Positions 1-11,259 of a stretch of DNA of 64,000 nucleotides are shown here, in pieces. Every line of letters begins with the position of its first letter. The first letter of the stretch is position 1. Source of the stretch: Trematomus loennbergii (taxonomy: Eukaryota; Chordata; Actinopteri; Perciformes; Nototheniidae); assembly GCA_012861695.1 (NCBI GenBank), contig JAAOOA010000054.1, forward strand, positions 739,501-803,500, written 5' to 3'. Both the position numbers and the translations under genes were made by a program. The notes beneath the pieces are model-generated. The model was not told where the DNA came from and ran no database searches. It saw nothing but the letters and a program-made list of their open reading frames with translations.

Positions 1-78
1 CTCTGTTCTGAAGAAAGAACCAGACACATTTAACATGGGAGTCTATTGGGAGCTAGGTGGACTTTTTGACAAGTTCAT

Positions 79-330
79 GTCTCTTCATGCCCTCAAGAGG
101 CATTTTGTTTAATATTTTTTTTTATTTTTTCAGATAGGAGAGGTTTTCCATAAACAGCATTCACACTAATAAAGATTTGAAGAACTATAGTGGAATGCTG
201 TGGCACAGCATTCGCATTAATAACGATTCGAAGAACTATAGTGGAATGCTGTGGCACAGCATTCGCACTAATAACGATTCGAAGAACTATAGTGGAATGC
301 TGTGGCACAGCATTCACACTAATAATGACA
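79..330 (-). repeat. 51-bp tandem repeat (3+ copies) with palindromic core; end of a dispersed fish repeat
   Basis: From about 177 a 51-bp unit repeats three times, with a degraded partial unit before it (about 149-176). Each unit contains the perfect palindrome gaatgctgt-ggc-acagcattc, able to form a 9-bp stem. The segment before it (cttcatgccctcaagaggca and on, about 79-109) matches the reverse complement of 45336-45366. This array is therefore the hairpin end of the same family found at 44689-46150, in opposite orientation. The palindromic unit makes spurious ORFs on both strands. Confidence 0.75.
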
Positions 331-1108
331 TCATGTTATTTCCAGGCTTGATAAAGCTCCTTAAAGACAAACAAGACATTTTATGACTGCCTTTACATTC
401 TGAGGAGCTTGTAATGCTACGGGAATACAAACACTTGCATGATCTCAGGAGCCGAGAACTCCTCCATCCTCTTCACATGAGTGACATTTAAATTGGATTT
501 AAACGTCTGCTCAACGTATACATCTGAATGCGCCTGGACAGACTGACTCTCTCTGTGCCTGTCTTCAGCATGCATTCACAAACTCATCATCAACAAACAA
601 AATATGCATTTACGGTCAAAATAAATATTTTTTTTTTATATTGGTAACTGCATCGGCAATAGGCAAAATGAGTTGCAAAACATGCATAACGGTAAAAATC
701 CAATATCATCCATCAATACTTTTCAACCTGTTATGTTTCCTTATACAATGTATTCAATGCCAGAGCCTGGTAGACTATCACTGTACTTATTCACATTATA
801 AGGATGGAAGTGCTTTAAACTTCAGTCTGTTTGGGCGTTCCAGTAATATCAATATCATATCTGCATATTATTGTTTGTGCTTTGGTGTTATTACTGTTAG
901 CAACACTATGAAAATACTATTTACATGAGTTTACCAAACCATGTGTTAACAGTCTGTCTACCAGCCTCATTAATGATTTGATGACTGAATGATGTTAAAG
1001 TGTAACATGTACAGTATGATCTATAGTGATCTTTGGTTGCCAATGTGTTTGAGACAATCAGCTGTTAAAGTATCTGAAACCCTGACCCCTGCTGTGTTGT
1101 GTGTGCAG
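331..1108 (+). other. Intron 3 remainder, no recognisable gene
   Basis: Unremarkable AT-rich intron. I see no protein homology; the small ORF at 641-928 has no recognisable motif. The last bases form a pyrimidine/GT-rich tract and the cag acceptor of exon 4. Confidence 0.6.
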
Positions 1109-1200
1109 GATCCTGGCCACTGTGGGGACAGACTTTGATCTGAGAACACTAAGAGCGGTGAGAGTACTGCGGCCCCTCAAACTGGTGTCCGGCATTCCAA
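1109..1200 (+). CDS. cacna1b: Cav2 exon 4: domain I S4 voltage sensor
   Basis: A 92-nt exon with acceptor tgtgtgcag before 1109 and donor gtgagt from 1201. One base completes the previous codon, 30 codons follow, and one base (A) is left for the next exon. The product runs ILATVGTDFDLRTLRAVRVL and continues RPLKLVSGIP. This is the S4 helix, with positive residues every third position (R..R..R..R..K), which moves in response to membrane voltage, followed by the start of the S4-S5 linker. The length equals the mammalian Cav2 exon 4. The first 1108 bases of the window are the preceding intron. A DNA element begins only about 41 bp after the donor. Confidence 0.93.
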
Positions 1201-1241
1201 GTGAGTTACCTGCACATGTAAACAGATTCCTATCAAAATTA

Positions 1242-1845
1242 GACCCCGTTTACATGGAGACGGTTCGTGTTGTATCTGCTACTTTTCTCTTTCGTATAGC
1301 CCGTTCGTTCACACGAGGCCGTAACGGAACAGCGGAAACGATAACGGGTCCCAAGGTGGGTAGATCTGCGGACGGAACGCTCTGGGCGGCTCCGTGTATA
1401 CGTCCTATACGATCATTTCCTGATAACGATGAAGCCATAGCCCTACCTCTCCCCACCTCTGCTGCTCACTGCTGTAGCATGGTCAGTAGCTACTGACCAT
1501 GCTACAGATGTTAGTGCAAAATCTACAGCTCCTCTACCACAACCATCAGCAACAAGTGGACATGGAGAGCTACATGAACTACATGTTGCTAAATCCACCG
1601 CGGGGCTTAAACAGAAGGGCAACCATGGCAACCATGCTCGGGGGGTCTTCTTTGCTGCTTTTGGTGTATTTTGTGGCGGAAGTACAGTGCCACTTGCAGG
1701 CCCGGCATATGTACTACAGCGTCTCCAGCGGGTCGAGCAGTCTCGTGTGAAAGGACAAGTTTCTTGAGCCGATACCGTGCGAACGGAATACTTTTTTTGA
1801 TATCGAATTTGGTTCGTTCTCCGTTTCGTTTCCGTGTAAACAAGT
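1242..1845. mobile_element. Non-autonomous DNA element, family H (PIF/Harbinger-like), copy 1
   Basis: Ends gaccccgtttaca and ccgtgtaaacaagtc are near inverted repeats (core GTTTACAYGGA). The interior from about 1485 to 1745 is closely similar to 50570-50850, including an open frame starting MLQMLVQNLQLLYHNHQQQV that is kept as MLQILVQNLQLL in the other copy. It begins only about 41 bp after the exon 4 donor. The superfamily is inferred from the 3-bp target copy of the second copy; no transposase catalytic motif is present. Confidence 0.6.
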
Positions 1846-1912
1846 CTTACTGTAGTAGCACTGATAACAATACAGAACAGTCCAGAAACTGATTAGAGCC
1901 TGGTTTAGCATT

Positions 1913-2350
1913 AAGGCCGCTACACACCCACCTGAGACCAAAGAACGCGTACCGAAGGCATCCCGACTATTACGTCAGCTACGTCGCCTGCGTCGGCTAC
2001 GCCGCCCGCTACGCCGCCCGCTACGCCGCCCGCCTACGACACACCGCAAATACTTCAGTCGACGAGTGGCAATAACTGTCCTTACTAGCAGGCAGCGGTA
2101 GTGTGAACAGACAATCAGAGTGATTGCTTGGGCAGACTTTCTCTGACCTCCCGCGGCCGATTCAACATGTTGGGAGGCCGCGGGAGGTGTGAAAAGGTGC
2201 CGTAAAGAGACGACGGTGCGGGACACACCAACCTGAGTAGGGCGCCGCGAATGCCCGACTGCCTCTGACGGCCTCTGACGGCCTCTGACGGCCTCTGACG
2301 GCCTCTGACGGCCTCTGACTCCCAAAATCGGGTTGGTGTGTAGCCAGCTT
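1913..2350. mobile_element. MITE family C copy with internal 12-bp and 10-bp tandem repeats
   Basis: Terminal inverted repeats aaggccgctacacaccca and ggttggtgtgtagccagctt (imperfect). The interior (cacaccgcaaa.acttca, ccttac.agcaggc.gcggt, gacggtgcgggacacacca) is shared with 55878-56538. Two arrays lie inside: about three to four units of ctacgccgcccg near 1996-2035 and six units of gcctctgacg at 2261-2320. Superfamily not assigned. Confidence 0.65.
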
Positions 2351-2392
2351 AAAGACTGCAAACGGTCTGAATAAAACATTGTGTGTCATCTG

Positions 2393-2720
2393 CAGGGTGG
2401 GGAGGGTTACTTTAAAAATGTAATCCATTACAATAACTAGTTACATGTCAAAACATGTAATCAGTAACCTAATCTGAGTATCACAATATGAAAGTAACCT
2501 GATTACTTTCTCTTGCTTTTGGATTACTTCAATATCAAGTGCAATGCAAATAAAAAAAAGAAAATAAATAACAATAAGATGTTTTTTTACTTAAGTATAT
2601 GTAACAATGTAACCTTAGAAAAGTTGAAACAAAGATATTTCATATATTCTTACCTAAACCTCTGTAAAATACTACTAATAATAGTGCTGGCGATTAGAAC
2701 AATAATTCTCTGATCTGGGC
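2393..2720. repeat. hAT-type MITE end (cagggtggggagggttac) and AT-rich tail
   Basis: The sequence cagggtggggagggttac followed by gtaatccattacaataacta is a very common fish interspersed repeat of hAT type. I could not find a matching second end, so this looks truncated. The ORF at 2513-2713 is low-complexity. Confidence 0.4.
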
Positions 2721-4122
2721 TCACTCGCTTTTTCCTTAAGCCCCGTCTGTGACAAAACTAGCTACATTTTAAAAGCTTGTTTTTTGTTGCTAAAGGTCAG
2801 ATTCAAGCCATTTAAGAATTATAATGCATACATAACATGTCCTCTATTACATTTAACCTGTTGTGAAAAAAATTCTTGATCAAATTGATATGAAACAAAT
2901 AAGATACATAATGCTGTGACATTAATGTCATATCGGGACTTTAACATTCAAATGTCACAGCAAACATAATGTGACATATAGGTCACAATAAGAAATATGA
3001 TTATGATCAGCTCAGTTAATTTAGCTGATTCAAAGATATTAGGTTATTCGATAATATTTTCTGACCCTAATGGTTTGAATAAGGGCTATTCTAGTGTTCG
3101 TATTGGGTAGTTGATTTGGATCAAAATAAATTACAGCTGATTTACAGACCCTTTATTAAAACGTATTTAATGTTAGCAAGTACAACTGTGCTCCTCCCAT
3201 GATGATAAGTCAAAATGTCTGACATAAAACAAACTTTGTCTTTATGCTATCTGTTGGCTCAAATTGACATCACATTCACCTTCCACTTAGACTTATATGA
3301 AGGCTCCCCACACATATGGTTTTACATAAAAACACTGAACAGTTTTCTATTAGCACAAAGAGAAGATGTTCATTATTATACCTGAAAAGTCAGAAAAAGG
3401 TTGATACTAAATGTAACTGACTCAGTAACAGACCACAGTCGTGTCCCACCTAAACCAAAGTGCCCAAAGCGGACCACAGAGAACCACTCTCTGGTGTACA
3501 CCTGCCATCCAGATACATGAAGCGTCTCATTCTATTTGAGAAAAAATAAAAGTTTCCTGTAAACATAACAAGAACAAGATTTTCTGATTATGTATCAGGA
3601 AAATGATAATGACAAATCAATTCAGTACTATAAAACATAAGAGACATAGTCGGTCTCACATGAATGTAAACACCAGGTACTTGCTATGTGTATTCATGTC
3701 AAATGCTTTCATAAGTAACAACCAAGGGAACTGCTCAAATGTATTTTATGTTCACGCAATATGTTATAGCATTAACTCAATCAAGAGAATGTCTATAATA
3801 TGTCTGGTGTTGTGCCCATTAATGACTCCCTCAGCTGGAGAAACAATCCACCAATGAGAGCTTTGTTGGCAGAACCCAATGCCGACTTGAAATCATGTCG
3901 GCAGGATGTATTGCTTCTTCTGATTAGTTCAAACAAAAACATAAATAACACCACGACCAATCAGGAATCTGGTAACATGAACACAATATCACACTGATTG
4001 ATCAGTCTCAACATGTGGTGTTTCCTGTCTGTCCCCACTCTCTCCAATAAAGGCTAACACAATATAAATGAATAATTATTAAATGTCAGTTTTGAAATGC
4101 ATCTTTCCCTTGTCTGCACCAG
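2720..4122 (+). other. Intron 4 remainder, nothing recognised
   Basis: AT-rich intron with no protein homology or terminal repeats that I can identify. Near 2921-2990 there is local self-similarity (tgacattaatgtcatat, tgtgacatataggtcac) that could form short hairpins. It ends in the exon 5 acceptor. Confidence 0.5.
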
Positions 4123-4275
4123 GTCTGCAGGTGGTACTGAAGTCCATAATGAAGGCCATGATACCTTTGCTGCAGATCGGCTTGCTGCTCTTCTTCGCAA
4201 TCCTCATGTTCGCCATCATCGGCCTCGACTTCTATATGGGAAAGTTCCATCGCACCTGCTTCAGGATAGACACCG
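4123..4275 (+). CDS. cacna1b: Cav2 exon 5: S4-S5 linker and IS5 helix
   Basis: A 153-nt exon with acceptor tctgcaccag and donor gtgagt. Its first two bases complete the Ser codon begun in exon 4. The product reads [19 protein letters not shown], then the hydrophobic S5 segment ([14 protein letters not shown]), then [17 protein letters not shown]. It forms the linker that couples voltage sensor to pore, the outer pore helix of domain I, and the start of the extracellular turret with a conserved cysteine. The length equals mammalian Cav2 exon 5. The one-base 3' overhang (G) joins AC of exon 6 to give Asp. Confidence 0.93.
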
Positions 4276-5021
4276 GTGAGTTAGAGACCAACAAGAGACA
4301 CACACGCTCACAATGTGAATCTAGGCATGGTTATTATATGTACATTGATATTAATCATCCCCATGTAATGGCTTATGGACACACTGCTGACCCAGGCATT
4401 CTTTAATTCTTTGTCCAGTGCTGTAAAACTCCATCCATTTGTGCTCCTTTGTCTGCCGTCCTCCAGCTGTCAATAACTTCTGCACAGCAAAAACAATGTG
4501 CATACACAACAGCCATTCCATTATTGGCAGATTATGGGAATAAGAGACAGTAGTATATTACAAGAGATTAATAAGAACTAAATGCCTTTGCCTTTATTAA
4601 AGATTAAATAAACAAACTCTAAAGTATCCCTGTCTTTAACTGTCTGTGATGTCTGCATCTGGTTCAGGGACAAAAGGAGGTATATGCTTCTTTATTAGAA
4701 GGTGACATTTCGTAGATGCATCAGACCTCTCCTGCTGCTGATGATAAACTGTGCTTACATTTAAGTATATATCAAGTTGAGTCATTTTTCAAATCACAAC
4801 TTATCCACAAAGGGCTTTACTCAAAATATGTAAAAAGTGCTCACTTAAATGTTGCCACTATATGTATCATTGCAGTGGAAACTATATATTGTGCATTAGA
4901 TGGAATGTTCTTCTGAATCTACTGTATAACGAGAAGGACTTTTACATAATACATCCACTGCCTTCTCTAAAAATACCTCAGCATGTTATAGTGTTTGCTG
5001 TGAACTGTGTGTTTGCTGCAG
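4276..5021 (+). other. Intron 5, no recognisable element
   Basis: A 746-bp intron. Small ORFs at 4716-4916 and 4862-5020 are exon shadows or chance. No repeats with clear ends. Confidence 0.6.
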
Positions 5022-5209
5022 ACGAACAGGTGGCAGATTTCCCCTGCGGCCTGGAGGCTCCGGCCAGGATCTGCGAGAACGGCACCATCTGCAAGGAGTA
5101 CTGGACCGGACCCAACTACGGCATCACTAACTTCGACAACATCCTCTTCGCTATTCTCACTGTGTTCCAGTGCATCACCATGGAGGGATGGGTAGAGATC
5201 CTCTACAAC
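5022..5209 (+). CDS. cacna1b: Cav2 exon 6: domain I pore loop and selectivity filter
   Basis: A 188-nt exon with acceptor gtttgctgcag and donor gtgagt. Product: [39 protein letters not shown], then the pore helix [17 protein letters not shown] and VEILYN. TMEGW carries the domain I glutamate of the EEEE calcium selectivity filter. The turret holds cysteines expected to pair and one N-glycosylation sequon (NGT). The DFPCG/EAPAR and [12 protein letters not shown] text resembles Cav2.2 more than Cav2.1. It is two codons shorter than the 194-nt mammalian exon and ends on a codon boundary. VEIL replaces the usual TDIL after the filter, a mild change. Confidence 0.93.
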
Positions 5210-5842
5210 GTGAGTCCACTGACAGGAAGCACATCTGAAATGTTTGTAAAGCACCGTCTGTTAGGTAGTGGCAGACTGAAACAAAAAAAAATCAGGCCGG
5301 GAGTTTGACCCATCCCAGGTCAACCTGTCTGCATGCCCCAAACCACAGAGCGCTGATTTGTAGGCTAACTTTATTTGTTGATGTCATCTAGTTTTAAGTA
5401 TGGCCAATGTGTTCATCTGGGAGGAAAGTTTACAAAGTCTACAAAATACAACATTTGGGATTCCAAAAGGGAAGTCAGAACATCTCAAACGCTGGACGGT
5501 ACATTAGGAAGTGCTTGACTTGAAATGCTGTGGATTTCTTTTTTTTTTATATCTTTTTTTATTGAGTTAGGCACAATGAGTTACATTTATACGGTCTGTA
5601 TTTTTCCTTTCCCCCCCCCTCCCGGTCCTAGCTAGTAAAGTAAGTAAATAAATACATATATAGGTAAAAATAAAGTAATGTAAAAGATAATTAAAACAAA
5701 TTGTATAGATAAGGAAATTAAAATAATAACAATAATAGATGTACCCATATACTCACATATGTATACCCACATATACACATATATATATGTACATACCTAC
5801 ACCCATACCCACACATTTACATACACATACATACACATACAC

Positions 5843-5875
<33 letters not shown>

Positions 5876-6921
5876 TACACGTACATACATACATATATAA
5901 AATAAAATAAAAAACATACCCCCCCTTTCTTCTTAACTTAGTGTCTTAAGTTCAGCTATGTAGGCTATCACAGAGTCCCAGACAGATTCAAACATTTCTG
6001 AAGAGCCCCTCAGGTTATATTTAATCTTCTCCAAGTTCAGGTAAAACATTAGATCTTTAAGCCATAGAGATGCTTTAGGTGCTATTGAGGATTTCCATTC
6101 TAGGAGTATTCTTCTACGTGCTAATAGAGATGCAAAGGCTATACTGTCCTTAGTTTTCCTCCTCATCATTCGGTGGCCAGGTAGTACTCCAAAAATGGCA
6201 GTTTCTGCACATGGTGTCAATACCACGTCCAAGGCCTCAGCAAGGTGTTTGAACATGCTTGTCCAGTATCCTTGCAGGCGAGGACAAGACCAAAACATAT
6301 GAGTCATGTTTGCTGGTGACATGTGACATCTGTTACAGGTATCCGTGACATTAGGGTATATTTTGGAGAGTTTAGATGCTGTATGATGTCCTTTTTGTTG
6401 TTTCTGTTGTTTTATGTGTTTATTTTTCATGTGGAACCTACTTGAGCAGGTCTCCCTTGAAAAAGAGATCAATGATATCAAGGGATACACCTGGATAAAT
6501 AAAGGTTTGAAATGAAATGAAATGAGAGTTGGTGTAATAGATACGGTGGACAACTTTAAGTTGTATAAGATTGAGCCTGGAACAGGCTAATGCTAATGCG
6601 CCATCCCAGATATCATCGTCTATTGCTTGGACTAGTTCCTCTTCCCAATCTTGTTTGATTTTACCAAGAGATGTTTCTGTGAGACGGGAGATGGAATTGT
6701 AAATTATTGAAACCAGACCTTTTTCGGTTGTTAGAGTGTCCAGAATTGAGTCAATTATTGAATCCGGAGGGATATTGGGGAAGGAAGGGTTATTTAGTTT
6801 AACCCAGTTACGGACCTGGAAGTAGTGAAATAGATGAGAGTCTGGGAGGCTAAATTTGTCAGAGAGTTGGCTAAAGCTACCGAAAACATTGTTGATGTAA
6901 AGGTCCCTTACTCTGAAGGCC

Positions 6922-7927
6922 TAATCGCTGCCACTTATGCGGCTTTCACACCAGCGCTTTTCCCATTCTAGCTCCGTGCAAGAGCTTTTCTGGTTCAGCT
7001 CCGGTTTCCCTTTTCTGCTCCCGCTTTGTTCACACCGCCCAGAGCCCGACTGGTGCTGCCACTGCTGAGTCATGACGTCACCGTTTACATCGCTGATTTG
7101 CTCCCCAACGGCGCTCACAACAATAACAACAACAACAACAACGGGGGACTGCGTCGGGTCGATGATCGTGTTGCTTTTAATCATACGAAGTCAGATTAAA
7201 TTAAATAACGACTTCTCCAACCTTATACTTTTCTCCAGAGTGCCGTGGTTCATTGTTTATTAATGTGTTTCAGCGGCATTTACGACCGCGCAGTGCTGGC
7301 TGCCCTTCAACGGGAGTGTATTCTCCCGTTAGCTCCGGGTTAGCTCACATGGCGGCCGCTCTAAAGTATTCACTGTCTGACTGTCACACAAGCAGTTATG
7401 ATTCTACTTGTGATAGTCGGACATGACAACCTGTGCAGCCCATGTATTGATTCCATCCGATAGCTGCTATAATAACAAACAAAACGTCTGCCTGCTCTCC
7501 ACAATGATCAATAACAGCGTACGGATGGTCAAAGTAAGGTACAAATAAACAGAATCACACGAAGCCTGGTTAGTGTTGCCTGACTTTATAAAGTGTGTTT
7601 TTTTTTTATAAGTGTGTGGTTGCCTTCTAGTCACTTTGCTCAGCGCTACTGCTTGTAGGCAGGCATGACGAGACTCTTCAGTCGACCCATGTTCAGGGGA
7701 GGTGGGTTTAGTTTCCTGCACGCCTCGACGTAAGAGAGACGTAAGCGACGCCGCCTCTTAGCTCCGGAGTCTTGCTTCTAGACCGACAATTTTTTGGAGC
7801 TGGAAACGAACCGGATTCCGGAGCTAAGAGGCGGCGCCGCTGCGGTGTGAACAGGAAAAACCGGTACTTTTCAGGCTCTAGCTCCGAGCCGGCGCTGAAA
7901 ACGCGTTGGTGTGAAAGGGGCAATAGA
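6922..7927. mobile_element. Non-autonomous TIR element nested in L1 no. 1
   Basis: The repeat gaaggcc at 6915-6921 and 7928-7934 flanks a 1-kb insert whose ends are inverted: ggctttcacaccagcgc on the left and gcgttggtgtgaaaggggc on the right. Minus-strand L1 coding text is colinear across the insertion (…GAFRVRDLYINN…). A copy of its interior (about 7395-7480) recurs inverted at 18745-18820. Possibly hAT by target length (7-8 bp); no transposase text. Confidence 0.75.
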
Positions 7928-8283
7928 GAAGGCCCCATCAGTGTAAGGGGGGAGAAATAGATGGTTGTTGCGAATGGGACTATGAATAGAGGATCCATGA
8001 AGTCCATGAGCACTTCTGAATTGGGACCATATTCTTACGGTGGAAACAACTATCGGGTTATTCGAGTATTGAGTCGGCCGGCTGGGTAATGTAGATGTAA
8101 GCAAAGCCAAAAGTGAGGTAGTAGGACAGGATTCGGCTTCAAGCTCACACCAACTCAATGTTGGTTCCTTAATCCACAAAATTATTTTGTGGATATTGGC
8201 TGCCCAATAGTAGTGTCTTATGTTTGGAAGCGCCAATCCTCCTCTAGATCTGTGCCTTTGTAAAGCTCTCTCCTATTTCTAAG

Positions 8284-8485
8284 GGAGGCGTGTGGCGCAG
8301 TGGATAGAGCCTTGGTATGGGGCTCAGATGGTCACAGGTTCAAACCCCACTGCAGTCAGCATGTCGTTGTGTCCCTGGGCAAGACACTTCACCCCAAACT
8401 GCTCCTGTGGGGATTGCCCACAGTATTGAGTATGTAAGTTGCTTTGGATAAAAGCGTCTAACAAGTAACATGTAATGTAATGTAG
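8284..8485 (+). mobile_element. tRNA-derived SINE nested in L1 no. 1
   Basis: The head has a pol III A box (gtggcgcagtggatagagcc) and B box (ggttcaaaccc), a middle shared with common fish SINEs (ccctgggcaagacacttcac), and the widespread fish LINE/SINE tail ttgctttggataaaagcgtc ending in short atgtaatgta repeats. It splits the L1 ORF2 text. It is a retroposed tRNA relative, not a functional tRNA gene (no acceptor-stem pairing). Confidence 0.88.
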
Positions 8486-8527
8486 GAGTCTTCCCTAGCT
8501 AAAAAAGAGGAGATTAGTGTGTCTATT

Positions 8528-9349
8528 TTACAAAAAAGTGATTTGGGTAGGAAGACTGGCAGACATTGAAAGAGGGAGCACATTCATTTTGACACAGTTT
8601 ACCCTCCCAGCAATAGTTACATGTAAATTATTCCACCTTTCCAAATAAAATTTGAGTTTGTCAATTAGTGGTGGGACGTTGTTTTTGTAAAGGTCTGAGA
8701 GTTTTCCACATATATTCACACCTAAGTACTTAAAATGACTCCTCGACATCTTAAAGGGGATGAGTCTATCGGGGATCTGAAGGGCCAGGTCATTTACAGG
8801 GAAGCACTCACTCTTGGAAAAGTTTAATTTGTACCCTGAAAAGGTTCCGAATCGAGTTAACAGATCAATTATCTGAGGAATGGTAGATATAGGGTTAGAA
8901 ATGAAAAATAGTAAATCGTCAGCGTATAACGAGAGTATGTGTTCTGAACCATATCTGGTAATTCCTTGTTTAAAGCTGGCAGATTTAAGCACAATTGCTA
9001 AGGGTTCGATCGCCATGGCGAATAGTAACGGGCTTAAAGGGCAACCCTGGCGAGTTCCTCTACCTAGTGTAAAATATTGAGAATTCATCCCGTTAGTACT
9101 CACTGATGCCTTGGGTGAAGCGTATAACAATGCTATCCAGCACACAAATTTGGATCCGAGGCTGAACCTCTTAAGGACCTCAAATAGAAAGCCCCACTCC
9201 ACCCTGTCGAACGCTTTCTCTGCATCCAATGAGACCACCACCTCTGGTGTCTCATCGGATGCAGGAGAGAGGAGGATGTTGAGAAGGCGACGGATGTTGG
9301 AGAAGGAGTGTCGGCCTTTCATAAACCCAGTTTGGTCTAATGATATCAT
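8528..9349 (-). pseudogene. L1 no. 1 reverse transcriptase segment
   Basis: A 273-codon open stretch inside the broken ORF2. Motifs in order: [26 protein letters not shown] (first catalytic Asp), GTRQGCPLSPLLFA, the LYADDLLFF core with the YADD catalytic pair, and FKYLGV. These are canonical L1-clade RT blocks. Both ends are frameshift boundaries, not native termini. Confidence 0.9.
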
Positions 9350-11259
9350 GTTTGTTATGACTCATTCAAGGCGTATGGCTAGTATTTTAGCTAGGATCTT
9401 ATAGTCCGCATTCAAAAGGGAGATGGGGCGATAGGAGCTACTTTCAGAATTTTCCTTGCCTGGTTTTAATAATACGACTACTACCGCCTCAGTGAGAGAT
9501 TGAGGCAAACCCCCCCGGTCCATGTTCATACTGAAATCCACGCGATCTTAAAAGCAATTTCTCAGTCTCTTGCGTTGAAAGTAAATTGTAGTCCATCTGA
9601 AGATTTTGCCTTTCTTTATCTAGTTCAGGGGATGGAAATATTGAGAGTTTGCTATCTAGTTTTGCTATACTGCCCAAAAGTTCTTTGCTTTTTCAATTTG
9701 TTTTGCCTTGCAGAGTAAGAGATAGTCTCTCCTCGGATCACAGCTTTTAACGTCTCCCACAAAAGAGATGGTGATATGAAATCAGACATGTTGTTTATAA
9801 GGAAATCATCAATAGCTTTAGAGATTGTTTCACAGAATCGATCATCGTTTAACAGTGTGCAGTTCAGTCTCCAGGGGGGACGTGTCTTTTGTAACAGTGT
9901 GAATGAGAGGTCAAGTAGCAATGGGGCGTGGTCGGATATCATTCTATGTTTTTGACAGTGGGAAGAAAATAGTTATCATAAAAAAATAGTCGATTCTCGA
10001 GAATGTTTTGTGAACCAAGGAGTAGAAAGAAAAGCGTTTCGCTTTGGGGTTGAGAAGACGCCATGGGTCCACACATCCTGTTTGACTCATAAATAATTAA
10101 ATGGCTTTAGCCGTTTTAGAGGGGGAGTCCCGTTTTGGACTAGATTTGTCTAAAAGCGGGTCCATTGTACAGTTGAGATCACCGCCCAAAATCAAATGGT
10201 GGGAGTTTAGGTCAGGTAATAATGATATCACCTTTCCCATGAATGCTTCATCATCCCAGTTGGGCGCATATAGATTGGCGAGAACAACATTGACATTATT
10301 GAGGGAACCAGAGACTATCACAAAGCAACCTTGAGGATCCGCTATAACCTTAGTCGGGCTGAACTGTATTTTTGTATGCATCACAATAGCTGCGCCTCTT
10401 GCTCTACTACTAAAATTGGAATGAAAGGTTTGGCCATGCCTTTAACCTATGGTGGTCCTTGGTGGTCAGATGAGTTTCTTGTAAAAAGGCAATTTCAGTT
10501 TTAAGATTTTTAAGTGGGAAAATATTCTGCCTCTTTAAACCGGGGCATTCATGCCCTTAACATTCCAAGAGACAAGTCTTAGACATGCTCCACCATTTCC
10601 TGTTACATTAACCATAATCAAAATTTGACCCAGAAGTATATGAAGAGGTAGCATGGGGCCTATTTAATGGAAAGCAGGAGAAAAGAACAACAAAAATACA
10701 AAAAAATAAATAAACATATAGTAGGACCTAACACCCAAATTCCCCCCAAAAAATGCTCTCAAAAAGGAGAGCCAAACACATATTCCATTTCCTAAGCTTG
10801 TTCCTAAAACGAGAACTAGCAGCAGGACTCCAAAAAATATGTCACTTCCGTATGACATTAACCTATAATCTAACTAATGTTCCTGAGCAGACAGGGCTCC
10901 TATTTCTACAAGTGGTCTGATATGTAGAGTAAACAGTCTAGTGTAGTTTGTAGCCAATATAAAGTTAACCGCATAAACCAGAAATGAAACAAAAAATGAA
11001 TGGTTCCTATCCGGTTTCCCCCGGACCGTGCCCCTCTAACACCGGAAGTGGCCACAGTAAACATCAACAGAGGAAAGCTAGTGCACATGCTGGATAACAA
11101 CATCCATCCATACCTCACGGTGGTTCCATATCAGGATATCTAAATACATACAGACTCAGGTTAAACATTTCAACTTCACCGTTTCCAGAGATTTCCATTT
11201 GTGAGTGTTTCTTTTCCGTGCATTCAGTCCAGAGAAAGTCCGTGCTCCACAGACTCCCA

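Larger units (their letters stand above)
5933..10615 (-). pseudogene. L1 ORF2 (endonuclease-reverse transcriptase), disrupted
   Basis: It starts near 10615 (MVNVTGNGGACLRLVSWNVK). Endonuclease pieces follow: FLQETHL near 10470, HLILGGDLNCTMDPLLD in 10097-10384, and SDHAPLLLDL in 9652-9942. The reverse transcriptase lies at 8528-9349, the thumb in 7935-8236, and a C-terminal Cys motif (CNRCHMSPANMTHMFWSCP) at 5933-6553. Multiple frameshifts and stops separate the pieces; a DNA transposon and a SINE also interrupt it. ORF2p nicks target DNA and primes reverse transcription of L1 RNA; this copy cannot do so. Confidence 0.9.

Noticed and set aside
177..386. Repeat protein of 17-residue units, or a CRISPR-like array
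   Set aside because: The units are a 51-bp tandem repeat around a palindrome, with no unique spacers, in a vertebrate intron; the frame is incidental on both strands.
641..928. 95-codon ORF in intron 3
   Set aside because: AT-rich, no motif, no splice sites or conservation evidence.
8284..8360. Possible tRNA gene (A and B boxes present)
   Set aside because: It continues into a SINE body and fish SINE tail, sits inside an L1, and lacks paired acceptor-stem ends.
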